A DNA stretch of 42,737 nucleotides, from NCBI GenBank assembly GCA_002010725.1, contig MTOP01000056.1, forward strand, positions 40,774-83,510, given 5' to 3'. The position numbers and the translations under genes are program-made. This document shows positions 31,639 to 40,398 of this stretch, piece by piece. The stretch comes from Candidatus Aminicenantes bacterium JdFR-80 (lineage in GTDB: Bacteria; Acidobacteriota; Aminicenantia; Aminicenantales; Aminicenantaceae). The notes beneath the pieces were generated by a model. That model made no database searches, had not been told where the DNA came from, and was given only the letters and a program-made list of their open reading frames with translations. How positions within the stretch are numbered: the stretch's first letter is position 1; the number at the start of each line of letters is the position of its first letter.

Positions 31639-33096
31639 CTAATCTTTCTTACAGAAAACAACGTCTATATAAGGGGGGAGATGACTTGCACTTCCCGAAC
31701 TGAAGGCAGCAATATCTACTGTATGATGGTGTCTCCAAGAAATATCTTGGTCGCCAGACGTAGCATCCTGATAATACCAATCATCACTAACAATTCCGCT
31801 TGTATTTGTGCTTGGTGGGTCAATTGTATGAGTATGCGTAGAACTTCCTCCGGTTCCTCCATAAGTAGCAGCACCACGGAGAAATTTCCCATCAAAATCT
31901 GCAACTCTTGTCCAGCCTGAGGGGCAAGAGCCTTGGAAGATTGCTATCATTCCAGATGGAATAGCCTGTGATGCAAGGGCAAAATCAGAAGCGTGATATC
32001 CGTCTAGTTTATCTGAATCCGGAACTTTATTATTTCCAATAAGACTATCAAGATAATAAGAACCAAAATAAATCTTTTTCCCTGACGCCATTGTCAGGTC
32101 ACCATACATCGTATCGCCTTCTTTAGAGAGCAACCAACCATAATCACGTCTATATCGATAACGAGCTGCAAAACCTATTTGTCCTATCTGTATTGCACCA
32201 TATGTAGAATTTCCGGATTTGATAGTAATCCTTAACTTTGTTATATAGCTATCGCTATAAAAGTGTACATTGGTTTGAAAGGCAGAGGTTGTGTCTGCTA
32301 CTGTATGCCAAGATGCATCATTTGAAGTATAAACTTCAATTTTATAACCTGAATCTGGTTTTCTATTCCAAGCAAAATGAATCCAAAAATATGTAGAATA
32401 ATGTATGGTTCCAAAATCCTCAATCGTTATTGTCAAAGGATATGTGGTTAAACTATCATCCCACTTTGCATAATTAGGGAAACTACTAGTAAACATATAT
32501 TTTAAAAAACCTGCATCTGGAGATTTACTTGCTGTAACTGTATATCCTTTTTCAACAGCAAGGGCGAGTACATTGTCCTCAAGAGAAAGTCCATAGTTGT
32601 AATAGTCTCGTGAATCTAAAAGAATCCCTCTCTTTACAAAGTTATCCCCCATCTCTAAAGCACCCTGAAGTGACAATCCTGCAAAACTTGGGCTTGCTGA
32701 TGTCCTAACATCCTGGTCAAGGTCATAGCCATCTACCTTATCAGCATCCGATACCTGAGAAGTTATCTCACTCCCTGGGTGAGTATGACTCTCTGGGGGA
32801 AATGTTGACGGTTTATCAGGTATATTATTCCAAAAAGGGCTACCCCAAAAATCAGATATATCCCCTCTTGTGTGTTGATGGCTATCCGGCGGGAAAGTAG
32901 AAGGTCTATCAGGAATGTTGCTCCAAAACGGAGAATCAAAGAAATCAGGAATCTCCCCCCTCGGATGGGTATGACTTTCCAAAATATTAAAAGCATCTTG
33001 AATTCTCGTTAATTCGTCGTCTATCCCCTGCACAAGTCGGTCAATCTCAGACTTCCCCGTCCGACTTTTTCTAAACGACTTCCTGTACAAACTCAT
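31639..33096 (-). CDS. Tail fibre with collar domain and N-terminal repeats
   Basis: A 485-residue receptor-binding-type protein. A coiled-coil start is followed by two near-identical 32-residue repeats around 41-103 (pattern HTHP-RGEIPDFFDSPFWSNIPD). KVDGYDLDQDV begins a fibre shaft. The C-terminus is a tail-collar fibre domain (PSGMIAIFQGSCPSGWTRVA, then GKFLRGA and a His-rich THTHTI ... HLPPYIDV end). It probably contacts the host surface. Confidence 0.85.
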   Translation of the reverse strand: MSLYRKSFRKSRTGKSEIDRLVQGIDDELTRIQDAFNILESHTHPRGEIPDFFDSPFWSNIPDRPSTFPPDSHQHTRGDISDFWGSPFWNNIPDKPSTFPPESHTHPGSEITSQVSDADKVDGYDLDQDVRTSASPSFAGLSLQGALEMGDNFVKRGILLDSRDYYNYGLSLEDNVLALAVEKGYTVTASKSPDAGFLKYMFTSSFPNYAKWDDSLTTYPLTITIEDFGTIHYSTYFWIHFAWNRKPDSGYKIEVYTSNDASWHTVADTTSAFQTNVHFYSDSYITKLRITIKSGNSTYGAIQIGQIGFAARYRYRRDYGWLLSKEGDTMYGDLTMASGKKIYFGSYYLDSLIGNNKVPDSDKLDGYHASDFALASQAIPSGMIAIFQGSCPSGWTRVADFDGKFLRGAATYGGTGGSSTHTHTIDPPSTNTSGIVSDDWYYQDATSGDQDISWRHHHTVDIAAFSSGSASHLPPYIDVVFCKKD

Positions 33097-33106
33097 TTAC
33101 CCCTCT

Positions 33107-34618
33107 TTACTTAATCGTTGTGATATAACCCTTAAGAATTAAGCCGTGCAGATTAAAACCATAAATATTACTGGAATCTCTTATTCTTAACTTAAATTCT
33201 TTTCCCAAAACATCGGTGTAAACCGTGTATCTTCGAACCCCGCTGTTACCCGAACCGGTAACATTGTAGTTATAAGAAAAGTTCTCATTCGCCTCATTTG
33301 CTATATCAAGAACAAGGTTGATGTCGTTGTCAGTAAGTTTCTCAATAAGAAGATCTACCTGTAATATCCTTTTATTCCTTGTCCTGTCCTTTAAACCAAT
33401 CTCGGGTAAAACTGCCGAGCTGGTATAAGGATTAGCTCCCAGGTCAACATATTCAGACCACATCTCTTGATATACATAACCATTGACATCACCAATTAAT
33501 GGGATATAGCTAAGACCAGCAATTCTTTGCTCTGGACTTAAAGTTACATTATCAGTATCTTTTTCTAAAGCACCTATACAAGTAATATCGAAAGGAAGAG
33601 TCCGTTTCCCGACCAGCTCTCCGGTCCTGACATCCAAAATAGCAAGTTGGTCATTACGGGAGTTTCCAACAGCCGGGTAAATAAGATAGATATATTCAAG
33701 ATTGGGAAAGTAAAAAGCTATCGCCCTTTCGTAATAAACAGGATCAATCCCGTCTAAAACTAGTTTATTAAACTTGTTTTTAGATATTGTCTCAGGGGGT
33801 TGCCCGGGAATAAGCCGAACCATCCCAGACTGGGAAAGGAAGTAGTGAATATTTTCTCCGCATAAAGTATTGGGTGCTAAAAGACCTATCCTCTCAGAAA
33901 GAGGAGAGGAACCAAACCCTGTCTGTTCTCCAGACCAAAAAACACGGTAAATAGAATCAGAGAAATAGACTATAATTGAATCTTCCATCTTCTTGGCGTT
34001 GACAATCTTTCCCTCTGAGGCAATATCTAAAGAATCTTCTGGATCAAAGATTGTAATAGCTCCCGGATTAGACCATTTAAGCCTTGTGTAATGCTCTGTC
34101 CCGCTCTCAATTGTCCTGAAAAGCATAAGGTAAGTCTTATGCTCCAACAAAAACCTTGCTTTTAAGGTTGTGGGGTCAAGTAAATTTCCTGAATTGATGC
34201 CATCGTAATATTTGATTATTCCAGAATAAGAATCAGTAATTACTATCTTGTCATCTATATTGGCCGAGCTAACAACTATACACCTTTCATCTAACGACAA
34301 AGCATTGGTGTAAATGCTTGACCAAGGGGTGTCTCCACCAACATATTTGTAAGCTCCTGTTGTTGTAACTAGAATCAAAAACTTTTCGTTGGTTGTATAT
34401 TTCCTGTAAGTTGGTAATCCTAATGCTTTTTCCTTGGGAGTTGCAGTAAAATAATTAAGTCCCCTCTGTTTCATAATTTTTCCTTCTTTAATTAAAACCC
34501 CATCAGCATCAGATAAATAGAGAGGCTTATCGGGTTGTGGGATAATCTTCTCAAGTATATCTGTGTTTATCCCTACAAACCCCACAATCTCGGCTAATGG
34601 TGTAAGATAATCCATCAT
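33107..34618 (-). CDS. Tail protein, beta-propeller-like (tail tubular/nozzle type)
   Basis: A 503-residue beta-rich protein with repeated strand-turn units (KFLILVTTTGAYKYVGGDTP; KIVITDSYSGIIKYYDGIN) consistent with a propeller or nozzle-type podovirus tail protein. The first 60 residues fit the usual G-x-L-x-x-R-x-G start of these proteins. Position downstream of the adaptor fits a tail component. Confidence 0.6.
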   Translation of the reverse strand: MMDYLTPLAEIVGFVGINTDILEKIIPQPDKPLYLSDADGVLIKEGKIMKQRGLNYFTATPKEKALGLPTYRKYTTNEKFLILVTTTGAYKYVGGDTPWSSIYTNALSLDERCIVVSSANIDDKIVITDSYSGIIKYYDGINSGNLLDPTTLKARFLLEHKTYLMLFRTIESGTEHYTRLKWSNPGAITIFDPEDSLDIASEGKIVNAKKMEDSIIVYFSDSIYRVFWSGEQTGFGSSPLSERIGLLAPNTLCGENIHYFLSQSGMVRLIPGQPPETISKNKFNKLVLDGIDPVYYERAIAFYFPNLEYIYLIYPAVGNSRNDQLAILDVRTGELVGKRTLPFDITCIGALEKDTDNVTLSPEQRIAGLSYIPLIGDVNGYVYQEMWSEYVDLGANPYTSSAVLPEIGLKDRTRNKRILQVDLLIEKLTDNDINLVLDIANEANENFSYNYNVTGSGNSGVRRYTVYTDVLGKEFKLRIRDSSNIYGFNLHGLILKGYITTIK

Positions 34619-35709
34619 TAAACCTCTATATCATGGGCAATTCTGGCTTCTCTCCTTACCCATTCATTATCTACAGGGGAAATATCTGAATACCTTGTTC
34701 CCCCGGGGGTGTATATAATCATCCAATTCCCGGAAGTCTTTATTATGGATACAATCTTCTCAGAAAGACTTATTTGTTCTCCAATACTTCTTGGTTTAAT
34801 ATGTGTTGGTGTGATATCCTCATCCAGACTAATCGACTCTTCAATGTTTTTAAAATAACCAACATAAACATCTGTTAATTCATTCAATATAATTGACTCA
34901 GACAATCCTTTAGAAACATCTCTGTCAGATAATTTTTCTAAAATGTTAATCGACTCTGATGGGCTTTCTTTTTTTACGTTTATAACGTCAAAGTAAGTAG
35001 AAGATAATTGCTCTGTATTTGCCACCCCCTCGGAAAAACTTTTAAAGCTGCTCTTTTTTAATATCTCAGATAAATTGATGCCCTCACTTATTCTCCTAAA
35101 AAACCAAACTTTCTGACTGATCGATTCGGATGGCTTAACCAGCTCGGACATAGCTTTACTAAAGTCCTTCTCTGGTGCTGGAGAGAAATTAAGGCTTTCA
35201 ATTATTGACTTCTTGTGTCTAAATGTAACAACAAGGCTTGCCCAGTCGTAATATCCAAAACTTTGAATATAAGCACTTCCTGTCTTTGCTGAGGCCGGAG
35301 AGGCAATAAGCAAAAGCTTATATGTTCCTATGCCACCAGCCTGAAAAGTGGGAAGGACATTGACATTGCTTAATATCTTTGCTTCAGAACTGCCGGTATA
35401 AGTGACTTGGTAATACTTATCATAAACCCCATCAGGCCTTATAATGTAAATCTCAAATTCAACTGACCCATCTACTATATCCCCACCATAGGTCTCCCAC
35501 CTGGCAAAAACCTCAAGTGTTGCACTAATTACTTCAGCCTCAATGCTTAGCAACTGCCATATTTTATGTGGTTTTTTGGATGTGGAATCGCTGTAACTTA
35601 TTGCCTCAGCCTGTCCATCTACCCACCCAAACGCATAACCACCATCTACACCATTAACCCACCCGTTTAAATTATTACTGAAATTATTATTGATAAGAAT
35701 TTCACCCAT
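34618..35709 (-). CDS. Tail-associated protein with ISLSE repeats
   Basis: A 363-residue protein. The N-terminal 170 residues are a beta-rich domain (NNNFSNNLNGWVNGVDGGYA) like a carbohydrate-binding or jelly-roll module. Residues about 190-340 contain loose repeats of the type SESISLSE/SESINILEKLSD. The gene overlaps its neighbours. Probably a tail fibre or receptor-binding accessory protein. Confidence 0.6.
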   Translation of the reverse strand: MGEILINNNFSNNLNGWVNGVDGGYAFGWVDGQAEAISYSDSTSKKPHKIWQLLSIEAEVISATLEVFARWETYGGDIVDGSVEFEIYIIRPDGVYDKYYQVTYTGSSEAKILSNVNVLPTFQAGGIGTYKLLLIASPASAKTGSAYIQSFGYYDWASLVVTFRHKKSIIESLNFSPAPEKDFSKAMSELVKPSESISQKVWFFRRISEGINLSEILKKSSFKSFSEGVANTEQLSSTYFDVINVKKESPSESINILEKLSDRDVSKGLSESIILNELTDVYVGYFKNIEESISLDEDITPTHIKPRSIGEQISLSEKIVSIIKTSGNWMIIYTPGGTRYSDISPVDNEWVRREARIAHDIEV

Positions 35710-35890
35710 AATTAACCTCTATGGTCTTCTCAATGATGTAACGACTTTGTGTTAAGTCTGAATAACGAAAAGCAGAACTTTTGGGTAGATAGACTAGAAT
35801 ATTCCTATCATCAGTAGCAATGTGATCGATATACATCTCCATCCATAGCTGTTTCAGCTTTATTGTTTCTTCTATTACAATTTGAACCAT
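35702..35890 (-). CDS. Hypothetical small late protein
   Basis: A 62-residue protein with strand-rich composition (DDRNILVYLPKSSAFRYSD). No family recognised. Packed between the 145-residue tail protein and the 363-residue one, overlapping the latter. Confidence 0.55.
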   Translation of the reverse strand: MVQIVIEETIKLKQLWMEMYIDHIATDDRNILVYLPKSSAFRYSDLTQSRYIIEKTIEVNYG

Positions 35891-35902
35891 CTTCCATTGA
35901 AA

Positions 35903-36340
35903 TTACCTACTAACTATAACTTTGTAAGTGATCTCAATCTGGTCATTCTCAGCAAGATTTACGTCGGAAAATGTAACCCTATTTAAAAGAAGCCCACTAG
36001 CGGTTTTTAAACCATATTCCCTGACCGTCCAGCCACCAACTGGTGCAGTATGAACCGAAGTAAACTGAGCGGTATCATTGGTAACATTGGTGGTGACCCT
36101 AGAGAAGGAAACAGTTTGCTCGTCAAGCTGGTTACCTAAAGCAGTATCAGCAGTAGTTGGGGTCGTCCCATCATCGCCAATAGCACCCTTAGTAAACGCC
36201 TCGGCTGTTGCCTCACCTAAAAGGTAAGCAATCTGAGCTAGTCCATTGTTAACAATGGTGTTTTTCTTTCTTAAGAGAAAAATCTTTTCCTTGGTTTTTC
36301 CGTCTATCTTATGAAGCTCAATAACTCCTATAAGTTTCAT
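35903..36340 (-). CDS. Phage tail-fibre-type protein
   Basis: A 145-residue protein. NTIVNNGLAQIAYLL, IGDDGTTPTTADTALGNQ, then FTSVHTAPVGGWTVREYGLK is the pattern of short phage tail or fibre proteins. A beta-rich virion component is likely. Confidence 0.7.
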   Translation of the reverse strand: MKLIGVIELHKIDGKTKEKIFLLRKKNTIVNNGLAQIAYLLGEATAEAFTKGAIGDDGTTPTTADTALGNQLDEQTVSFSRVTTNVTNDTAQFTSVHTAPVGGWTVREYGLKTASGLLLNRVTFSDVNLAENDQIEITYKVIVSR

Positions 36341-36351
36341 CCCTCTGCCTC

Positions 36352-37056
36352 CTATAAGCCTTCGTAATTAAACTGGGGGAATACAATCCTCTTTTTATCC
36401 TTAAACTCATCCCAGCTTTGAAATCTCATCTTGGCATTCTTGAGATAGTGCCTTCTGTTTTGGAGAATAAGAGACTGCTTCTCTTCCTCGAAAAGGGCTT
36501 TAAACGCCTGGGCTGAAGCCATATCCTTCATATACAAAGCCATCTTGAACGCCATCCCGTAGATATGAAGATCAGGAAAATGGGTTAAGAAATAATCACT
36601 GAAGCTGGTGTCCTTTATCTCTTCCGGAAGGCCATTGTAGAAAAGCCTAATCTCTTTACCGCTCTCAGTGGGGATCGGCCTGATCTCAAACTCTCTTCCT
36701 CGCATGGTAACCCATTTGGGTGTAACGTTTAACCCTGAATCATTGCTCGGTAATCCCAGGCCTATATCAATGACTCCGGGCGGTGATTTGACAAGAAGTG
36801 TTCCGTCATACCAAACATTCAGGTCGTCAATAAAGTCATCGGGAAGCCCATACCTGGATTGTCCAGCCACCGAACCACCATCGACAGTCGCTTCTTTGTA
36901 AAGAAAATAAAGCCCGTGGAAACCCCCAGCCAATGCGTCTAAAGCCACCCGTCTTCTGACCTCATTAGCCCAGCGATAGTGCCAGCTAGTGGAAAAAGAA
37001 CGGCCGTCTCCTTTTTCTTCCACCGAGCTAATGATGTCAGAAAAGGTTATACCCAT
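36352..37056 (-). CDS. Head-tail adaptor (tail tubular A-like)
   Basis: A 234-residue protein. SRYGLPDDFIDDL followed by FEIRPIPTESGKEIRLFYNG and a helical C-terminus with DLHIYGMAFKMALYMKD is the layout of podovirus adaptor proteins (P22 gp4 / T7 gp11 type) that bind under the portal. Confidence 0.7.
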   Translation of the reverse strand: MGITFSDIISSVEEKGDGRSFSTSWHYRWANEVRRRVALDALAGGFHGLYFLYKEATVDGGSVAGQSRYGLPDDFIDDLNVWYDGTLLVKSPPGVIDIGLGLPSNDSGLNVTPKWVTMRGREFEIRPIPTESGKEIRLFYNGLPEEIKDTSFSDYFLTHFPDLHIYGMAFKMALYMKDMASAQAFKALFEEEKQSLILQNRRHYLKNAKMRFQSWDEFKDKKRIVFPQFNYEGL

Positions 37057-37536
37057 TTACTTGCCTCTCCTGTGGGAAATCTTGTGTCCCCGAAGAGCCA
37101 TCTCGGAGCTAAACTCCTTTTTGCAAACATCACAAACAAACGGCCCGGCCTTTTTCTCCTCTAACTTGACTTTGGGATTGCGTAACTTTTCAGCCCTAAC
37201 CGTCTCTTCAGGAACCTCGGCTTCTTGGGCTATGGTTTGAGTGTTAATTGACCCCCTAATAGTCTTCTGCTTCTTGGCATTAATTGAAGCCTCAACAATC
37301 TTTCTGTCCACCTCGCTGATCTCAAAAATGACACCCTCTTTATAAGCAATGGAGTTCCTGATGGCCTTAATTTCTTCCGGGTTGCTCGTCACATAAACCC
37401 CGTTCTCGAACTTAGCGATCTTTGCGGGAACCTGGATAATTCTCCCGTCCGGAGAAAGAGAAAGAGACTCTGGTCGGATAACAATCATATACCTCAGGGC
37501 ATTTACTCTAAACTCAACTTTTTCGGCATTAGCCAT
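37057..37536 (-). CDS. Capsid-adjacent protein with C2H2 zinc finger
   Basis: A 159-residue protein with an unrecognised beta-rich N-terminal domain (residues 5-85) and a basic linker. The end is a classical C2H2 zinc finger, FVCDVCKKEFSSEMALRGHK: C135-x2-C138-x12-H151-x3-H155. It is next to the major capsid gene. Possible roles are head decoration, completion or DNA binding. The finger itself is unambiguous, but its function is not known. Confidence 0.75.
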   Translation of the reverse strand: MANAEKVEFRVNALRYMIVIRPESLSLSPDGRIIQVPAKIAKFENGVYVTSNPEEIKAIRNSIAYKEGVIFEISEVDRKIVEASINAKKQKTIRGSINTQTIAQEAEVPEETVRAEKLRNPKVKLEEKKAGPFVCDVCKKEFSSEMALRGHKISHRRGK

Positions 37537-37557
37537 AATTACCCCCTAAAAAGAATT

Positions 37558-37611
37558 TGGGGGTCTCGCTTCGTGGGGCCGAGGTATGACCGGGTTCATG
37601 CGAGACCCCCA
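37558..37611 (-). terminator. Hairpin between major capsid and zinc-finger genes
   Basis: A 12-bp perfect inverted repeat (37558-37569 with 37600-37611, GGGGGTCTCGC core) with a 30-base loop, in the only sizeable gap of the late operon. On the transcribed minus strand it lies after the zinc-finger start region and before the capsid gene. It is followed by ATTCTTTTTAGG on its 3' side when read toward 37557. Since transcription runs from high to low coordinates, it sits downstream of the capsid stop and just before the zinc-finger gene. A partial terminator or mRNA-processing hairpin that keeps capsid mRNA in excess is the simplest reading. Confidence 0.6.
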
Positions 37612-37637
37612 TCATTTTGGACTAACCCCTGACTGGA

Positions 37638-38780
37638 TTAGGCGACGTTGTAGATAATGCCGTGTCGCTCGGCGTTGTGAATTTCGAGACCACAGTGAAC
37701 CTGGTATTCATCCAGGAGGTAGTGAACATTCTTGGGCTGGATATCTACCAGAAGTTTGAAATCTAAGCCATCGAGATACCGATAAACCAGCTCCTTGACA
37801 TCGAGAATAAAGGCCATCCCAGCATAAGGACCAGTAAAGTTTTTATCCAGAACCAGATTAACTACCCCAAAAGGAGAGAGGTATTCTCGAACCGAAATTC
37901 CATATTTCTTCTGAAGACCAGGCGTAAGTCTCTGTTTGTCGGAAGCAAATGCTGAAATATCACCAATGATTCTCGGCCCGGCGAACAGGAACCGCTCATC
38001 AGAACCATGGGCAAAAACATCCTCAAGATGCCCTAAGAAGGCAGATTCCGTAAGCGATGAACCACTAGCATCCAATTCTGGAGCGGTGCCTTTCAGGAAG
38101 TAATAAACTCCACCAGTCTGATAACGGGGACCGGAAGAATCGAGCTTGGGCTCACCGAAGAGGAACTGGACCTCGATATCCCGCTTCAGCTCGTTGGCTT
38201 TCTTTCTCCGCTCATAATTCCGCCGGTTTCCACCATAAGTAGCAATGGCATTAGCAGTCTCGGTGATCTTTACGGTTTTGGAGAAGATCTGAATGTAATT
38301 GCTCTTCCGGCTCTTGGCGGTGACCATCGCATCGGGAGCAGTATATCCCTCAGCCATGGCTGAACCCAGACGGAAGAGATAATCGTTGTCATTAATAGCA
38401 GCAGCAGAAGTCGAACCCCATCCTCTGGTAACAGTAATTGTATTGGTGGAAGTGTTGACGGCAGTGATGAGCATTACCTCATTGGTCCGGGTGTTTTTCA
38501 CAATGTCATAAGGCTGGAAAATATCAGCATCATCCACCACCAGGTCAGTAGCAGCATTGTCGTAACCAGTAGCATTGTTGATCTGAGTGTAACGGCCGAT
38601 GTAGTCATCCTCGAACCAATGAAACTCCACATCCTGAGCTTTTAATTTGCTCAGTTTACCCAGAAGAGAAAGAAAGGGATTGATGTCCGGGTCGAGCTGA
38701 AAAATCATATCCCGAACATCATACTTTTTGATGTATTGTTCAAAGTTCGAAGTGGTGAAAGCACCACGAATATTGGCCAT
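37638..38780 (-). CDS. Major capsid protein, SU10/DUF5309 type
   Basis: A 380-residue HK97-fold capsid protein of the SU10/DUF5309 kind. NPFLSLLGKLSKLKAQDVEF at the start, a beta insert near 75-135 (ITAVNTSTNTITVTRGWG), the KTVKITETANAIATYGG and RRKKANELKRDIEVQFLFGE segment, then the C-terminal P-domain-like strands. It follows the scaffold gene by 11 bases and is followed by a hairpin. Confidence 0.85.
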   Translation of the reverse strand: MANIRGAFTTSNFEQYIKKYDVRDMIFQLDPDINPFLSLLGKLSKLKAQDVEFHWFEDDYIGRYTQINNATGYDNAATDLVVDDADIFQPYDIVKNTRTNEVMLITAVNTSTNTITVTRGWGSTSAAAINDNDYLFRLGSAMAEGYTAPDAMVTAKSRKSNYIQIFSKTVKITETANAIATYGGNRRNYERRKKANELKRDIEVQFLFGEPKLDSSGPRYQTGGVYYFLKGTAPELDASGSSLTESAFLGHLEDVFAHGSDERFLFAGPRIIGDISAFASDKQRLTPGLQKKYGISVREYLSPFGVVNLVLDKNFTGPYAGMAFILDVKELVYRYLDGLDFKLLVDIQPKNVHYLLDEYQVHCGLEIHNAERHGIIYNVA

Positions 38781-38791
38781 CTCTGTCCTCC

Positions 38792-39658
38792 TTATTCGCT
38801 GTAGAATTCAGCGTCCATGATGGCCTTCTGTAATTCTCTGGACTCCCTCTCTATGTCTCTCTCCTGCATATTTACCTCGGTGGCGGAGGACGTTACAGGT
38901 GCTTGGCGAATCCTGGAGACAAGCCCCTTCAGCTTCTCAGTGTCAACAGCATCTAATCCCAGCTTTTTCTTGAGAACATTAGCCCAGACTTCCATCTGCT
39001 GATCATAAGCTTTCTTCGCCATGTCGTATAAAGTCTCTACATCCTGAATACCGGTCTGATTGTGAATCTGAAGCATTAACGGCCTCAAATTATCAAACTC
39101 AGCCGGGTTCCTGCTTCTAACCCGATGAAGCTCCGCTAAATACCGGTTGTATTCTCGCATCTCAAATTCTTTGCGAACCTCATTCAAAACAGCCGACTTA
39201 AACTTTTTCACAAACCGCTTCAAATTCTCTTTGTCAGAAACAATATCCACAGGGTTCTCAGGTAAATCCAACTCCTCTTCCTGCTGAGGCGGAATAAACT
39301 GAGGAACATAGCCAGGTGCAGGAGCCGGAGACACAGGAGGAACACCAGGAGGAACCACAGAAGCCAACCTCTGGACGTCCTGAGATAACTCAGTGTTCTT
39401 CTTCTCTAAGTTTTCCGCCCACTCAACCAGCTCGGAAACGCTCTTGAACCCCTTCTTCTTCATGAGGCTCGAGAGCCTTTCCACAACCTCATCATCCTTG
39501 TCCGTAACAGGGGGACTCTGAGGGCTGGTCTCCTGAGCTTTATCCTGAGATCCACCAGACCCAACCTTAGAACCCTCTCCTTCTAAACTGAAGACAGAAG
39601 GGTCCTGAAGCCCGTCCTCTTGTCCAGTAATAGGGGAGGACTTTTTCTTCTCACTCAT
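38792..39658 (-). CDS. Scaffolding protein
   Basis: A 288-residue acidic, helical protein. It has a disordered Ser/Gln/Glu-rich start, a Pro-rich hinge (about 102-125) and a coiled-coil C-terminal half (NLKRFKKFKSAVLNEV-type helix, then RSRNPAEFDNLRPLM). It lies directly upstream of the capsid gene as scaffolds do, and is the first gene of the late operon. GGAG stands before the ATG at 39658. Confidence 0.75.
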   Translation of the reverse strand: MSEKKKSSPITGQEDGLQDPSVFSLEGEGSKVGSGGSQDKAQETSPQSPPVTDKDDEVVERLSSLMKKKGFKSVSELVEWAENLEKKNTELSQDVQRLASVVPPGVPPVSPAPAPGYVPQFIPPQQEEELDLPENPVDIVSDKENLKRFVKKFKSAVLNEVRKEFEMREYNRYLAELHRVRSRNPAEFDNLRPLMLQIHNQTGIQDVETLYDMAKKAYDQQMEVWANVLKKKLGLDAVDTEKLKGLVSRIRQAPVTSSATEVNMQERDIERESRELQKAIMDAEFYSE

Positions 39659-39708
39659 AACTAAACTCCAAACACACTACTGGGCGTCATAATAGACACC
39701 TCACTAAT

Positions 39709-39737
39709 AATATAATCTGCCACTGCTTTTTTGTCAA
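39709..39737 (-). promoter_or_regulatory. Late promoter
   Basis: On the minus strand TTGACA (39737-39732), a 17-bp spacer and TATATT (39714-39709), about 45 bases before the scaffold start. It has the same hexamers and spacing as the repressor promoter and a shared ACTTGACAAAAA context. It is the only strong promoter I see for the 26.5-kb late operon. Confidence 0.75.
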
Positions 39738-39754
39738 GTCTTATTTAAAACCCA

Positions 39755-39817
39755 AAGGCGAGGCCTATGTGAAAGGAGGTTTTAAGGGGGGATATACGAG
39801 GAGGTCGGCCTCGCCTT
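39755..39817. repeat. 11-bp inverted repeat in late leader region
   Basis: Arms AAGGCGAGGCC (39755-39765) and GGCCTCGCCTT (39807-39817) are perfect complements around a 41-base purine-rich loop. It lies between the two minus-strand promoters, so it may be a hairpin leader or attenuator, or a protein site. Confidence 0.5.
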
Positions 39818-39844
39818 CCCCGTAGGCCTTACGAGGCTGATATT

Positions 39845-39873
39845 ATGCTAAAACATCAATGGCTTTTTGTCAA
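39845..39873 (-). promoter_or_regulatory. Possible second late promoter
   Basis: TTGACA (39873-39868) and TAGCAT (39850-39845) on the minus strand with a 17-bp spacer, 136 bp upstream of the first promoter. The -10 is weaker. Transcripts would cross the inverted repeat 39755-39817. Confidence 0.4.
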
Positions 39874-39958
39874 TGCTAGATAGTAATATTTCGGCAGAAG
39901 GAATCTCTTATGGAAGAGAAAAATAGGGAAGTTGTGTGTTTTCTCGTGTAATAAGTAT

Positions 39959-40016
39959 ATCGACCGGTCGATGGCCCGGGAGTCCCGGGATCCCTATGGG
40001 ACCCCCCATCTCCCGG
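39959..40016. repeat. Cluster of GC-rich palindromes
   Basis: It begins with a perfect 14-bp palindrome, ATCGACCGGTCGAT (39959-39972). TCCCGGGA at 39983-39990, GGGATCCC at 39987-39994 and TCCC-TAT-GGGA at 39991-40001 follow, with three copies of CCGG(G)A. This is a GC-rich island in AT-rich DNA. It is too short-stemmed to be a good terminator and lacks a T run. Confidence 0.65.
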
Positions 40017-40057
40017 AAAAATTGTTCAATTTCTGGACATTTTGTGACTATTCTAGC

Positions 40058-40080
40058 ATGATTTTTCATGGAAAAATCAT
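40058..40080. repeat. 23-bp palindromic hairpin
   Basis: Arms ATGATTTTTC (40058-40067) and GAAAAATCAT (40071-40080) are exact complements around ATG. It lies at the start of the AT-rich section. A protein-binding dyad or origin hairpin is possible. Confidence 0.6.
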
Positions 40081-40398
40081 AATAAAATGCTTATAAAGAT
40101 AAAAGTTAACATAAGATTAGTTATACGAACCATGTATTTTTATCTTCTTTATCTAGAACCACATAGAAAATCCTAGTATTACGATAGTGATTAATAGTAA
40201 AAGGTGCCATGTTCTATTTTTTTAACCATTTATAGTGAATAAGAATGTTAAGAAACTGAACACTATTTACTAACATAGTTATCACTCTAGTAATTATAAT
40301 ATATATACTAGCAATAATCAATAAAACTAAAACACTACTCCAGTATATTCTCTAGATCATAGATAACACCATAAAGATACATACACCATGAATAGGGA

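Noticed and set aside
31404-31661. Alternative minus-strand frame of 85 codons overlapping 31409-31624 and the tail-fibre end
   Set aside because: Would overlap the fibre gene; the 71-codon frame fits the spacing and the ribosome site better.
39959-40016. GC-rich palindromes as a rho-independent terminator of the late operon or accessory genes
   Set aside because: Short overlapping stems, no T run on either strand, and no gene ending nearby.
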